This document shows, in pieces, positions 9,389 through 20,700 of a stretch of DNA of 64,000 bases (position 1 is its first letter; every line of letters starts with the position of its first letter). Both the position numbers and the translations under genes were made by a program. The notes beneath the pieces were generated by a model, which worked only from the letters and a program-made list of their open reading frames with translations, made no database searches and was not told the origin of the DNA. This DNA is from Blepharisma stoltei (taxonomy: Eukaryota; Ciliophora; Heterotrichea; Heterotrichida; Blepharismidae), in contig CAJZBQ010000005.1 of assembly GCA_914767885.1 (NCBI GenBank), positions 62,001 to 126,000 on the forward strand, given 5' to 3'.

Positions 9389-12073
9389 ATGATAGTTCCG
9401 GACAATAAAGCATTAAAGCTTCTTTTCAGATACAATAAAATAGTTATAGATCTTATTCAAGAATCCACTGTTGAGGCTCCAATGTCAGAAAAAGAAAATC
9501 AAAACTGTACCTATAACAAGAAATACACTATCGATATTTCGAAATGGAGTTCTGAGTATTTAGATCTGACATCTCAAGTAGAGTCAATCAAGGCCTTATA
9601 TCCAGCATTTTTTGTAGAAAATAATGACTCTGTAATGAATTTAGACTTGCTTCAAGAACAAAATGTATTTCATGTACTCCTCTACTCCGCAGTCATGCTT
9701 CAATGGTATTCTTTGGATCCAAAAATCTTATTTTCTGCTGATAATTTTGCTAGGGGCTATGCTTTTAATAAATCTTCCATAAAGAGAATGAAGAGCAATC
9801 TCAGAATACTCTCAAACCCCAAATGCATTAAGTTTTTGACAGATCAAAATCTCAATAATGAAATAAAAGCACTCGTAAGAACTTTGGCACTTTATTTCTA
9901 TATTAGAGCACATGGTGGCAGCATTACTCTCAACTTATTTTTGTTTATAGATAAAAAGTACAAATGAAAATTGTGCAAGATTATTCAAAATAATAGAAAA
10001 TTGGAAGATTTTTTAACTCCCCTCTTCTCCGTAAGTGAACGAAAAAATTTTGTTCACTCACGGAGGGTGGTTAATTTTTTTTTTAAAAAATTTATATATA
10101 AATTTTCTAAAAAATATTTTTGTCGAAATTTAAAAAAATCCTAATTTGCAAAAATTGGAAAGCAAATATTAATTTAATTTATAAAATTTATGTTTTAAAA
10201 AGCATTAACATTAACATTAATTAGTATTATGAACGGCTCGTCGTATTGGCGCGGGTTTCCCCTGCCCTACCTCCACCCTTAACGCTTCACCCGGTTGCTC
10301 ACCACCGATCGATCACGACCTTCAAGGCTCTGCTCCTACTGGACGAGGATGTGCACTCGCTACCCGTAGTTGGATGAGTTACGCCACCTTGCAGTACGTC
10401 AACAGAGGTTGCCCATTCCGAAAATTTGAAAAACAAATTTTCTGGTAGGACTGTCGGCTAAGATGGAAATCCCAAAGCCTGGGACGTAACGCCCAGTTTC
10501 ACGCTAGGGAGTTGCCCGATTGATCAGGAGGTACCTTCCTGATGCTGCTGAGCTTCCCCTTTCCAACCTTGGATACCACCTCCCCTGAGGTAAAAACCCT
10601 TAGTGTCAGAATGAGCTGCGGTCGGCCTAATCCGACGTTGCGCTCCACTGTGCTAAGGTAAAACCTAGCCGGATACACATTCCGAGCGCCTCCCTCTCTT
10701 CCACGAGGTCCCCTGTGAGCGAACGCTAACACAGGCTACAGGTGTTAAGAGGTCGGGCTGGATTACCATCGCCATTTTAATGTATATGTTTTAAAAAGCA
10801 ATTCGTTTAAAATTAAACAGAATTAGCTAGAGATTTCGTTATAATAATTATCATTTATATATCAATTTTTTTTTTTCCATAAAAAATTTTTCTATTAAAA
10901 AAATTTTTGTTCATTCAAGGAGGTGGGTTTTTGGGCAAAAAATAGCGATTTTTCTAATGGTTTTGCTCATTCACGGAAGGGGGGAGTAAGAAATCTTTAT
11001 CTTGTTATTTAATTTATATCGTTTAAAGTTCACTATGGGGTAGCCGTTTCCAGAGCTGCCACTGTATTTGCCTGCGTGTCAGACTCATAGACCTCTGGAT
11101 TGATCCATTTTGCTGCGCCAGGGCAGAGGTCAAATACAGCATACAGCTTCGAAGGGCTGCGTTGCCTTGCTCCTTTGACTCAGCTCCTGCGCATGTTCCG
11201 CCTGAGGGTCATCCTCATCGGGTACGCTGAGACGTAAAACTTCGAGCCTTTTGAAGTGCTTGGAGCAGTGCCTCAGCTTATGTGTCAGAGTTAAACCGCT
11301 GTTGCTGTATAGAAGTTCTCAGAAGAAAACTTAACCCTATAAATTAAATTCCATGAGGGAGAGAAAATTAGCAAAGCTAATTTCGCTCGAACCGAATGTC
11401 ATTTTACTTATTAAGAAATCTTTATCACACGAGTGTCTGCAAGGAGGTGTATAAAAGAATAATACCTGCTGAAAATGAAAGTGTTTATGGATACAAGCTT
11501 GCAGAACTCTTTGATTATGTGATAGAGAATTCATATTATGCTCACCTTCCAAGAGGTTTGTATGGGCTAATAGCAATTGATCATAAAATATTCATATCAA
11601 GCGAATACATGGAGGAAAAAGAAGAAGATAAAGAGGATGAAGAGGATGAAGAAGAAAAAGAAGAAAAAGAAGATGAGTTTGAATTTGGACCTACACTGAT
11701 AATACTTTTGCACGAAATAGCGAACCTTTCTTCTAGATTTTGGGAACTGCAAAATTCTTACTTTAGAATAACACCTAGAGAGTACAAAAACCCATCAGAT
11801 CCTGGAAGATCATATATAGAGATAGGAGACTATCTCGAATCGCTGCTCTTTGGTGACAAGCTGCAAGGTCTTTATAGTGGAGGGGTAGAAGTTTTATTGA
11901 ACATTGATAACTGAAACTTGCCAATAGATGAGTTTCGATCTTACTTCCATATTATGCAAGAAGATTGCAGAGCAAATAGAAACCCAGTATGCACTCTTAC
12001 AAGAGGTAATGGAATAGCAAATTGTGTTAAATTCGGCAGATGTGGGATGTCTTATTGAACTTCACGTTCATAA
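9389..12073 (+). CDS. Putative HEIAH zinc metallopeptidase, tandem copy G (intact only after removal of two insertions)
   Basis: Exonic parts are 9389-10016, 10990-11001 and 11427-12073. Removing the MITE (10017-10986 plus one TAA) and the 425-bp insertion joins TTTTTA to AGAAATCTTTATCACAC in frame and gives about 428 aa, the family length. TGA is Trp at 9965-9967 and 11912-11914. The motif is HEIAN, so the second zinc-binding His is Asn; the invariant YLESLLFG is present. Stop TAA at 12071-12073. The restored frame argues that the insertions are removed from the somatic genome, or are very recent. Confidence 0.75.
10017..10986. mobile_element. MITE family 1 in coding sequence, carrying a nested SINE
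   Basis: Ends are CTCCCCTCTTCTCCGTAAG on the left and CACGGAAGGGGGGAG on the right. Flanking TAA duplications are at 10014-10016 and 10987-10989. The left end forms a hairpin GTGAACGAAA..TTTTGTTCACTCACGG. The MITE is about 390 bp once the SINE at 10205-10785 is discounted. Removal leaves the host frame intact. Confidence 0.9.
10205..10785 (-). mobile_element. SINE-like element nested in the MITE
   Basis: GC-rich insert of about 580 bp flanked by 15-bp duplications ATGTTTTAAAAAGCA (10190-10204 and 10786-10800). In minus orientation it begins ATTAAAATGGCGATGG and ends in a simple (TTAATG)-type repeat. It shares long collinear segments with the elements at 14.28, 33.84, 28.76 and 60.24 kb, for example CGTAACGCCCAGTTTCACGC and CCCTTTCCAAC. 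No protein is encoded. Boundaries and target duplication fit LINE-mobilised retroposition. Confidence 0.85.
11002..11426. mobile_element. SINE-like 425-bp insertion in copy G
   Basis: Flanked by 15-bp perfect repeats TAAGAAATCTTTATC (10987-11001 and 11412-11426), the target sequence itself being peptidase coding sequence. The interior is GC-rich with no ORF. It begins at the right edge of the MITE's target duplication, so the MITE and this element are back to back. Confidence 0.8.
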
Positions 12074-12124
12074 TACTTAAATTGCTAAAAATAAAGAATG
12101 TTAATTAATAGAAATTATCTAAAT

Positions 12125-12310
12125 CCAATAAGCTTGAGAAGATAACTTTATATGAATGCTTTTAATTATAATAAACAGTCTTAACTTCAGTTAAATATCT
12201 TCTTGACACTTGCTTCTGGATTCTTCTTTTTAGCTCATCACTGAGCTGGTCAAATGGAAATGGGGCTTAATTCGCCTATTAATAGTAAAAATTATGTTAT
12301 TGAAATTTTC
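12125..12310 (-). pseudogene. Relic of DHTKD1-like 3' end, spacer 6 (deleted)
   Basis: Shows the CAGTCTTAACTTCAG and TCACTGAGCTGGTCAAATGG segments of the dehydrogenase 3' end, with the middle deleted (TATCTTCTTGACACTTGC junction). Confidence 0.65.
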
Positions 12311-12422
12311 TGTCCTCTCCCTCTTTCTATTCAATAAGGACGTTGTGTTGATAAAATAAATATTTAAAATTTAGCTTATCAAAGTATTTAGATCATCATT
12401 ATAGTAAAATTATGAAAATAAA

Positions 12423-13806
12423 ATGATGGGTTCCGAACGATAAAACATTAGAGCTTCTTTTTAGCTAAAATAAAATAGTTAAAGATCTTGTTCAAAAATC
12501 AACTGTTGAGGATACAATGTTTCAGAGGCATGCCATTAACAATGAATACACTATCGATATCCAGAAATGGAGTGTTGAGTATTCGGATCTGACATCTCAA
12601 GTAGATTCAATCAAGGCTTTATATCCGGCATTTTTTGTAGAAAATAATGACCTTATAATGAATTTAGACCTATTTCGAGAGCAAAATGTAGTTTATGTAC
12701 TCCTTTACTCTGCAGTCATGCTTCAATGGCCTTCTTTGAACCCAACAGTCTTATTTTCTGTAGATGATATCAACGAGGGCACAGTTTTTGATACATTTGC
12801 TATAAATAGAATGAAGTTTAATTTTGGCATGCTCTCAAATTGCGAATGTATTAATTTTTTAACAAATCAAAATATCGATAATGAAATCAAAACACTCACA
12901 AGAACTTTAGCACTCTATTTCTATATTAGGGCGCAAAGGGGCAGTATTACACTCGATTTAGATTTATTAGAAGGCAGAGAGTACAAATGAAATAAATGTA
13001 AGGTTTTCCAAAAAAATGGGGGATTAGAAGCGTTTTTAAGAATCTTTATAACACAAGCATTTGCAAGGAAGTATATAAAAAAATTATACGTGCTAACGAT
13101 GAAAGTGATTTTGAAATCAAGCTTGCAGAAATCTTTGAATATGTGATAGAGCAGTCATATTATGCTCACCTTCCAGCAGGTCTATATGGGCTCACAGCAA
13201 TTGATCCCAAATATTTATATCAAGCAAATACTCTCCAGAAAAAAAAGAAGAAGAAGAAAAAGTAAAAGAAACAGAAACAGAAACAGAAGAAAAGAAAAGA
13301 AAAATAAAGAAGAAGAAGAAGAGGAAGAGAATGAGAAAAATAAAGAAGTTGCAAAAACAATAAATAAATTCAAACAAAAAGCAAGGGAATCATATAAAAC
13401 AGAATATAAATTTGGATTTGGGCCTACACTGATAATACTTTTGCGCGAAATAGCGAGCCTTGCTTCTAGATTTTGGGAGCAGCAAAATTCTTACTTTAGG
13501 ATAACACCCAGAGAGTACGAAAGCCCATCAGATCCTGTAAGACGATATGTAACAATAGGAGACTATTTAGAGTCACTGCTATTTGGTGACAGGCTGCAAA
13601 CCCTTTATAGAGGAGGGGAAGAGGCTTTATTAAATATTGATATCTGAAACTTGCCAATTGATGTGTTTCAGTCTGAATTCCAAAATATGCAAGAAGCTAG
13701 CAAAGCAAGGGGTGGCAAAGCATGCATCCTTTCTAGAGGGGATGGACTAGCCAACTGTGCTAAATTCGGGAGATGTGGGATGTCTTATTGAACTTCACGC
13801 TCTTAA
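12423..13806 (+). pseudogene. Tandem metallopeptidase-like copy H (frameshifted)
   Basis: The original ATG region has an extra G (ATGATGGGTTCCG) and a TAA replaces the Tyr codon at about 12467. An internal ATG at 12517 opens the N-terminal block to 12990. A one-base loss in the RNLYHT segment (about 13045) and further indels in the linker put the C-terminal half in another frame (13162-13647, then to TAA at 13804-13806). HEIAS replaces HEIAH. At least three independent lesions make it a pseudogene. Confidence 0.8.
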
Positions 13807-13854
13807 TGTTTAAATTGCGAATAATAAAGAATACTGATTATTTAAATCAAATGA

Positions 13855-14185
13855 GCTCGTGTAGCTGAATTCATATTTATACTTTTAATTATAATAGATG
13901 CTTTTAACTTAGTTTAAATAGCTTCTTGGTAGAGCTTAAAATCTGCAGTTTTATCGGCATTGTTGCAGCACATATCTCGCCTTGAAAAAAGCTCAATTGA
14001 ATTGATTCAATAAATTACTTTATAACTGAGGCTCAAAATACCAAACAGTCCTACATTGTCGGGATCCTTTTGTGCTCAAAATGCTTGTTTCTCGAATTTT
14101 CTTTTTAGTTCATCACTTAGCTAATAAATGGAAATAGGCTTAATTCGCTAATTATTAGTAGAAAATTATTATTTGAATTTCTGTT
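13855..14185 (-). pseudogene. Relic of DHTKD1-like 3' end, spacer 7
   Basis: Collinear but decayed match to the dehydrogenase 3' end (TAGCTTCTTGGTAGAGC, CTGAGGCTCAAAATACC, AATGCTTGTTTCTCG). Precedes the SINE at 14280. Confidence 0.7.
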
Positions 14186-14279
14186 CCTCTCTCTCTCTTT
14201 CTATTCTATAAGGATATTGTAAAATTTAGTTTTTCAAATTTTAGATCCCCATATAGTGAAATGATAAAAATAAAATGAT

Positions 14280-14815
14280 AATTAAATATGTCGTCTTCGT
14301 CTAGGTATGGCCTCCCGGCCATACAGCCTCGACACATATTTAATTATATCCATCAAGGTTTTTCTAGCCTTGAAACTAATAGCAATGCTATGGTAACCAA
14401 TTCTGCAGGTTGCAGAGCCTAGCCCCAACCGAACCCAACTTCGAGACTAGTTTTTACCTCGAGGAAAAGGAGGGTTCAGATTTGGAAAGGGCAAGCCCAG
14501 CAGAGTCTACAGGGAACACCTAGACCAATCGGACAACTATCTGGCGTGAAACTGGGTGTTTCGTCCCAGGATTTGGACTTAAACCTTTTGCCGACAGGCT
14601 ACCAGAAATTACATTTTTTAGGGATTTCGGAATGCCAACCTCGTATTCCCCTTAGCCTCAGGAGGCCGCACAAACCCGTAGCCACTCAACACTGGAGCAT
14701 TTTAAAGAAGCAAGGAGGAGACCGGACGGAAGGAATGTCGCAAAGCGGGTGAATCCCCTAGGGAATCCTCGGTGTTTACGTTAAAATTAAGGGCACAAGC
14801 CCGTCTATCTAATAA
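14280..14815 (+). mobile_element. SINE-like element just upstream of copy I
   Basis: 536-bp GC-rich element with 17-bp duplications GATAAAAATAAAATGAT (14263-14279 and 14816-14832), so the target site includes the start codon of copy I. The central part is the reverse complement of the 10.2-kb element over at least 200 bp (for example GGCGTGAAACTGGGTGTTTCGTCCC, shared in part). The 5' third differs from other copies. The insertion separates copy I from its usual upstream block but leaves a duplicated 17 bp of it. Confidence 0.85.
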
Positions 14816-14827
14816 GATAAAAATAAA

Positions 14828-16753
14828 ATGATGGTTCCGAACGATAAAACATTAGAGCTTCTTTTCAGCTACAATAATATAGTTTTGGATCTTATTGAAA
14901 AATCAACTGTTGAGATTCCAACGTCAGAAGATTCAGAAGAGAGCGACCCCTATGACAAAGATTACACTATCGATATCCAGAAATGGAGTGTTGAGTATTC
15001 GGATCTGACATCTCAAGTAGAGTCAATCAAGGCTTTATATCCAGACTTTTTTATAGAAAATAATGACCTTGTAATGAATTTAGACTTGCTTCAAGAGCAA
15101 AATGTAATTCATATACTCCTTTACTCTGCAGTCATGCTCCAATGGCTTTCTTTGAACCCGACAGTCTTATTTTCTGTAGATGATCTCAACAAAGGCACTG
15201 TTTTTGATAAATTTGCTATAAATAGAATGAGGGTAAATCTTGTAATTCTCTCAAGTTGCGAAGGTATTAATTGTTTGACAAATCAAAACCTCAACGATAA
15301 AATTAAGACACTCGCAAGAACTTTAGCACTCTATTTCTATATTAGAGCACAAGGTGGCAGTATTACTCTCAATTTAAATTTGTTAGCTCCACTCCTTATC
15401 GAGTGAACAAAAAAATTCTGTTCACGAATAGATGGGGTTTTTTTAATATAATTTTATAAAAAATTTTTTTCGAAATTTAAAAAATCCTAATTCGCAATAA
15501 TTGAAAATCAAATATTAATTTAATTTATGAAATTTATGTTTTAAAACGCAATTTGTTTAAAATTAAACAGAATTAGCTCTAGATTTCATTAGACTAATTA
15601 TCACTTATATATCAAAAATTTTTTTCTATAAAACAATTTTTCTATAAAAACAATTTTTTGTTCACTCACGGAGGGTGGGTTTTTGGGCAAAAAATATCGA
15701 TTTTTCCAATGGTTTTGTTCACTCATGGAGGAGGGGGAGTAAGAGATGAAAATTATGAATGAAAAATACGTCAAATTTTTCAAAAGAATGGGAAATTAGA
15801 AGCATTTTTAAGAAATCTTTATCACACAAGCATTTGCAAGGAAGTTTATAGAAAAATTATACCTGCTGAAAATGAAAGTGATTTCGAAGCCAAACTTGAA
15901 GAACTCTTTAATTATGTGATAGAGAATTCATATTATGCTCACCTTCCAACAGGTCTATATGGGCTCACAGCAATTGGCCGCAAAATATTCATATCATGCG
16001 AATACACTCCAGAAAAAGAAGAAGTAAAAGTAGTAGAGGAAGAAAAAAAGAAAGAAAAAGAGGTAAATAAAGAAGAAGCAAAAAATGTGCGTAATGTAGA
16101 AGTCCTAAATAATTACTCAGAATATAAATTTAGATTTGGACCTACATTAATTATACTTTTGCACGAAATAGCACATCTTTCTTCTAGATTTTGGGAACAG
16201 CAAAATTCTTACTTTAGAATCACACCCAGAGACTACAAAAGCCCATCAGATCCTGAAAGATCATATGGAGAAATAGGAAACTATCTAGAGACACTGCTCT
16301 TTGATGATAGGCTGCAAGCTCTTTATAGTGGAGGGGAAGAAGTTTTATTAAAAATTCGTAATTGAAACTTGCCGATTGAGAGGTTTAAGGCTAAATTCCT
16401 AAAACAGCAAGAAGATAGCAAAGCAATGGGTGGCAAAGCGTGTATAGTAATTGCCCGAGGATGACGCTATCTTGCGCCATCCTCGGGCAATTCAAAAATG
16501 GCCTCACACAGGGAATCGAACCCACGTGTGGGGCCATTTTTGGTATGCGGAGAGCATCAACTTCCACGCACCAAAAATGGCCCCACACGTGGGTTCAATT
16601 CCTGTGTGTGGGCTATTTTTTTAAATTGCCAGAGGATGGCGCAAGATAGCGCCATCCTCGGGCAATTACAATATCCTTTCAAGAGGGAATGGACTAGCCA
16701 ACTGTGTTAAATTCGGGAGATGTGGGATGTCTTATTGAACTTCACGTTCTTAA
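14828..16753 (+). CDS. Putative HEIAH zinc metallopeptidase, tandem copy I (intact after removal of two IESs)
   Basis: Excision of 356 bp between TA at 15384 and 15740, and of 229 bp between TA at 16443 and 16672, leaves 1341 bp encoding 446 aa. TGA is Trp at several positions, including the E-W junction just after the first IES. HEIAH and YLETLLFD are present. Stop TAA at 16751-16753. Both junctions restore codons conserved in other copies (LLRDENYEW and ACILSRG), which is strong evidence for precise TA-bounded removal. Confidence 0.8.
15386..15741. mobile_element. MITE family 1 in copy I (TA-bounded IES)
   Basis: Ends are GCTCCACTCC on the left and GAGGAGGGGGAGTA on the right, with subterminal GAGTGAACAAAA / TTTTGTTCACTC(A) palindromes and the typical AT-rich core. 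Only joining at the shared TA (15384-15385 with 15740-15741) keeps the host frame open. Length 356 bp. Confidence 0.85.
16445..16673. mobile_element. 229-bp palindromic IES with tRNA T-arm-like inverted repeats
   Basis: Terminal inverted repeats of about 45 bp contain ATTGCCCGAGGATG, and each is itself a hairpin. The inner part is a second inverted pair. Each inner arm carries GTGGGTTC(G/A)ATTCC, which resembles a tRNA T-arm. Joining TA 16443-16444 to TA 16672-16673 restores TGT ATC CTT TCA, the sequence of uninterrupted copies. Confidence 0.85.
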
Positions 16754-16804
16754 TGTTATAATCGCTAATAATCTAGAATATTGATTAATAGAAATTATCT
16801 AAAT

Positions 16805-16985
16805 CCAGTAAGCTTGAGAAGATAATTTTATATGAATACTTTTAATTATAATAGACGCTCTTAACTTAATGTAATAGCTTCTTTGTAGAGCTTAAAGTCT
16901 GTAGTCTTATCATCATTGTTGCAGCTCATATCTGGCATTGAAAAACTTTTAATTAGCGTTATAAACAACTTTCTAAGCTCAAAAT
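16805..16985 (-). pseudogene. Relic of DHTKD1-like 3' end, spacer 8
   Basis: Decayed match (TAATAGACGCTCTTAACTT, GCTTCTTTGTAGAGC, AACAACTTTCTAAGCTC), then fused to the copy J upstream block. Shorter than spacers 2, 5 and 9. Confidence 0.65.
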
Positions 16986-17047
16986 ACCTGAGCTGCTAGC
17001 TTATCAACGTATTAAAAGCCCCATTATTATTAAATTATAAAAATAAA

Positions 17048-18585
17048 ATGATGGTTCCGAACGATAAAACATTAGAGCTTCTTTTTAGCTACAATAAAAT
17101 AGTTAAAGATCTTGTTCAAAAATCAACTGTTGAGGATCCAATGTTTCAGAGGCATGCCATTAACAATGAATACGCTATCGATATCCAGAAATGGAGTGTT
17201 GAGTATTCGGATCTGACATCTCAAGTAGAGTCAATCAAGGCTTTATATCCAGACTTTTTTGTAGAAAATAATGACCTTGTAATGAATTTAGACTTGCTTC
17301 AAGAGCAAAATGTAGTTTATGTACTCCTTTACTCTGCAGTCATGCTTCAATGGCCTTCTTTGAACCCGACAGTCTTATTTTCTGTAGATGATATCAACAA
17401 AGGCACTGTTTTTGGATAAATTTGCTATAAATAGAATGAGATTAAATCTTGCATTTCTATCAAAAAATGAAGGTATTAATTTTTTGATAAATCAAAATAC
17501 TCACAAGAACATTAGCACTCTATTTCTTGGAGGCCTCAGCAAAGAAGGTATAAGACGTCCCTTGGCCTTTACCTCTACCGAGAAAACGGGAGTTTCGGCC
17601 CGGGCTTGATGAACGCTCTGCCACCACACGGGAAACCGTGGAATGCTTCCCCGGACGAAGCAGGGACTTTAAATACCCAGCATAATCTTAATTAATCTTA
17701 GCACTTTATTTCTATATTAGGGCACGAGGTGGCAGTATTACTCTCAACTTAAATTTGTTTAGAGATAAAAATTACAAATGAAAAATGCGTAAGATTTTTC
17801 AAAAGAATGGGGGATTAGAAGCATTTTTTAGAAATATTTATCACACAAGCATTTGCAAGGAAGTTTATAGAGTTATTATACGTGCTGAAAATGAAAGTGA
17901 TTTTGAAGCTAAGCTTGCAGAACTATTTGAATATGCAATAGAGAATTCATATTATGTTCACCTTCCAACAGATCTGTATGGGTTCACAGCAATTGGCCAC
18001 AAAATATTCATATCATGCGAATACACTCCAGAAAAAGAAGAAATAAAAGTAGAAGAGGAAGAAGAAGAAGAAGAAGAGGATGAGGAAGAAGAAGAGGATG
18101 AGGATGAAGAAGAAGAGGAAGAGGAAATCGAAAATAAAGAAGAAGCAAAAAATGAATGAGAAGATCAATATAACAACTTAGAATATAAATTTGGATTTGG
18201 TCCTACACTGATAATACTTTTGCACGAAATAGCGAACCTTTCTTGTAGATTTTGGGAACAGCAAAATTCTTATTTTAGAATAACACCCAGAGACTACAAA
18301 AGCCCGTCAGATCCTGATAGATCATATCGAGAAATAGGAGACTATATCGAGTCGTTACTCTTTGGTGATAGGGTGCAAGGTCTTTATTATAAAGGGGAAG
18401 AGATTTTATTATATATTGATAACTGAAACTTGCCAATTAATGAGTTTCGATCTGAATTCCTAAAATGGCAAGAATATAGCAGAGCAAGAGGTTGCAAAGT
18501 ATACGATCTTTCAAGAGAAAATGGAATAGCCAACTGTGTTAAATTCGGCAGATGTGGAATGTCTAATTGAATTTCATGCTCATAA
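17048..18585 (+). pseudogene. Tandem metallopeptidase-like copy J (broken)
   Basis: The frame is open from 17048 to 17419, where an extra G after TTTTT shifts it. A small deletion and a 186-bp SINE-like insertion follow. The C-terminal part is open from about 17713 with TGA as Trp. The linker is the most acidic of the array. The metal motif is HEIAN. It ends TAA at 18583-18585. Confidence 0.8.
17527..17712 (-). mobile_element. Short SINE-like insertion in copy J
   Basis: GC-rich segment flanked by near-identical 15-bp repeats TTAGCACTCTATTTC (17512-17526) and TTAGCACTTTATTTC (17698-17712). Its reverse complement contains GGCCGAAACTCCCG..TTTCTCGGTAG, matching the SINE at 33.97 kb (GGCCGAAACCCCTGGTTTCTCGG). 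A truncated or short family member. Confidence 0.7.
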
Positions 18586-18649
18586 TGCTTAAATTCCTAA
18601 TAATAAAGGACGTTGATTAATAGAAATTATCTAAATATATAAGTTTAGA

Positions 18650-18985
18650 GAAGATGAATTTATATGAATACTTTTAATTATAATAGACGCTCCTAACTTC
18701 AGTTTAAATAGCTTATTGATGAAGCTTAAAACTTACACTATTATCGTCATTACTACAGCTTATACCTGACCTTGAAGCAAGCTCAATTGGCTCTATAAAC
18801 AACTTTCTAAGTTGAGGCTCAAATACCTAAGCAGTCTTACATTTTCTGACTCTTCTTGTGCCTAGATTGCTTATTTCTGGAATCTTCTTTTTAGCTCGTC
18901 ATTAAGCTGATCAAATGGAAATGAGCTTAATTTGTCAATTAATAAGTAGAAATTTTATCATTTTTGAATTGCTGATCCAATCCCT
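18650..18985 (-). pseudogene. Relic of DHTKD1-like 3' end, spacer 9
   Basis: One of the best-preserved relics, running from the TAATAGACGCTC segment to the GAAATTTTATCATTTT.GAATTGCTGA segment of the dehydrogenase gene. It shows the uninterrupted CCTAAGCAGTC site that a MITE occupies in spacer 1. Confidence 0.75.
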
Positions 18986-19009
18986 CTTTTGCATAATTAT
19001 AAAAATAAA

Positions 19010-20368
19010 ATGATGGTTCCAAGCAACGAAGCATTAGAGCTTCTTTTCAGCTACAATAATATAGTTATGGATCTTATTGAAAAATCAACTGTTGAGGACC
19101 CCCTGCCAGAAAAAATAAAGCAGAGACATGCCTATTCCAAGCAATACACTATTGATATCCAGAAATGGAGTGTTGAGTATTCGGAGCTGACTTCTCAAGT
19201 AGATTCAATCAAGGCCTTATATCCAGACTTTTTTGTAGAAAATAATGACCCCGTAATGAATTTAGACTTGCTTCAAGAGCAAAATGTAGTTCATGTACTC
19301 CTTTACTCTGCAGTCATGTTTCAATGGCCTTCTTTGGACCCGGTAGTCTTTTTTTCTGCTGATGATATAAACAAGGGCACTGCTTTTAATAAAACTTCAA
19401 TAGATAGAATGAAGTTGAATCTTGAAATGCTTTCAAATTACGAATGTATTGATTTTTTGGTAAATCAAAATTTCGATGATGAAATCAAAACACTCCTAAG
19501 AACTTTGGCGCTCTATTTCTATATCAGAGCAAATGGTGGCAGCATTACACTCAATTTAAATTGCTTTATAGATAAAAAGTACAAATGAGAAATATGTAAG
19601 ATTTTTCAAAAGAATGGGAAATTAGAAACGTTTTTAAGAAATCTTTATCACACAAGTGTTTGCAAGGAGGCGTATAAAAGAATTATACTTGCTGAAGATG
19701 AAAGCGATTTTGAAGCTAAGCTTGAGCAGCTCTTTGATTATGCGATAGAGCATTCATATTATGCTAACCTTCCAAAAGGTCTTTATGGGCTCACAGCAAT
19801 TGGTCGCAAAATATTCATATCAAGCGAATACACTCAAAAAAAAGAAGAAGAAACAGAAGAAAAGAAAAAAAATGAGGAAGAGAAAGAGAAAGAGGAAAAA
19901 AAAGAAGAAGAAAAAATATTATCTGAATTAGAAGCAAAAGCAAGAGATGTAAATAAAGAGGAAGAATTTGAATTTGGATTTGGACCTACACTGATAATAC
20001 TTTTGCACGAAATAGCACACCTTGCTTCTAGATTTTGGGCCCAGCAAAATTCTTACTTTATAATAACGCCAAGGGATATCAAAAGCAAATCAGATCCTGA
20101 AAGATCATATGGAGAAAGAGGAGACTATCTTGAGACGTTACTTTTTGGCGACAGGCTGCAAGCTCTTTATAGAAGAGGGGAAGAAGTTTTATTAAATATT
20201 GAAAACTGAAACGTGCCAATAGATGATTTTCAGTCAGAATTCCTAAATATGCAAGAATTTAGCAAAGCAAATGGTGGCAAAGCATGCATCCTTTCAAGAG
20301 GAAATGAAATAACCAACTGTGTAAAATTCGGCAGATGTGGGATGTCTTATTGGACTTCACGTTCGTAA
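19010..20368 (+). CDS. Putative HEIAH zinc metallopeptidase, tandem copy K (intact)
   Basis: Encodes 452 aa with TGA as Trp at 19586-19588 and 20207-20209; stop TAA at 20366-20368. The mixed Lys/Glu linker is about 60 residues long. HEIAH and YLETLLFG are present. It is the last full copy before the dehydrogenase genes, with which it is convergent. The upstream block is shortened to TTGCATAATTATAAAAATAAA. Confidence 0.8.
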
Positions 20369-20429
20369 AGCTTAAATTGCTAATAATAAAAAATGTTGAT
20401 TAATAGAAATTATCTAAAACTAATAAGCT

Positions 20430-20700
20430 TAAAAATATTTCGAGTCGTTACTCTTTGGTGATAGTTTTTAAGTTCTTTGCAGAGGAGTGGCAAAGGTTAT
20501 ATTAAAAATTGATAACTGAAGCTTGCCAACAGATCTATTTCAATCTCTCTTAAAAAAGAGGCAATAATATAGCAAATCAAGAATTGACAAATTATCGATC
20601 CTCTGAATATAAGAAGTAAAAGCAAACTGTGTAAAAATTCGGCAGATGGGATGTCTTATTGAAATTCGCGTTTGCAATGCTTAAATTCTGCTAATAACAG
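20430..20700 (+). pseudogene. Tandem metallopeptidase-like copy L (3' fragment)
   Basis: Only the last part of the gene remains, from the TTTCGAGTCGTTACTCTTTGG segment to GGCAGATGGGATGTCTTATTG. It is degraded. It sits in the same position next to the real dehydrogenase 3' end as full copies do next to the relics, and may mark the original unit of the array. Confidence 0.7.

Noticed and set aside
10640-10720. Link between the MITE end GTTCGCTCACGG and the SINE segment GCGTTCGCTCACAGG
   Set aside because: Similarity is about 11 bases with no extended context; likely coincidence, though a shared B-box-like motif cannot be excluded.
10499-10732. GC-rich ORFs within SINE-like elements (also 14546-14752, 28918-29181, 60334-61006, 56481-56744)
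   Set aside because: Frames are not conserved between SINE copies and match no protein family; they arise from higher GC content.
16500-16610. A functional tRNA gene
   Set aside because: Only T-arm-like halves in inverted orientation are visible; no D-arm, anticodon arm or complete acceptor stem could be folded by eye.
16391-16710. Several short ORFs around the 16.5-kb element on both strands
   Set aside because: They are by-products of the nested inverted repeats.
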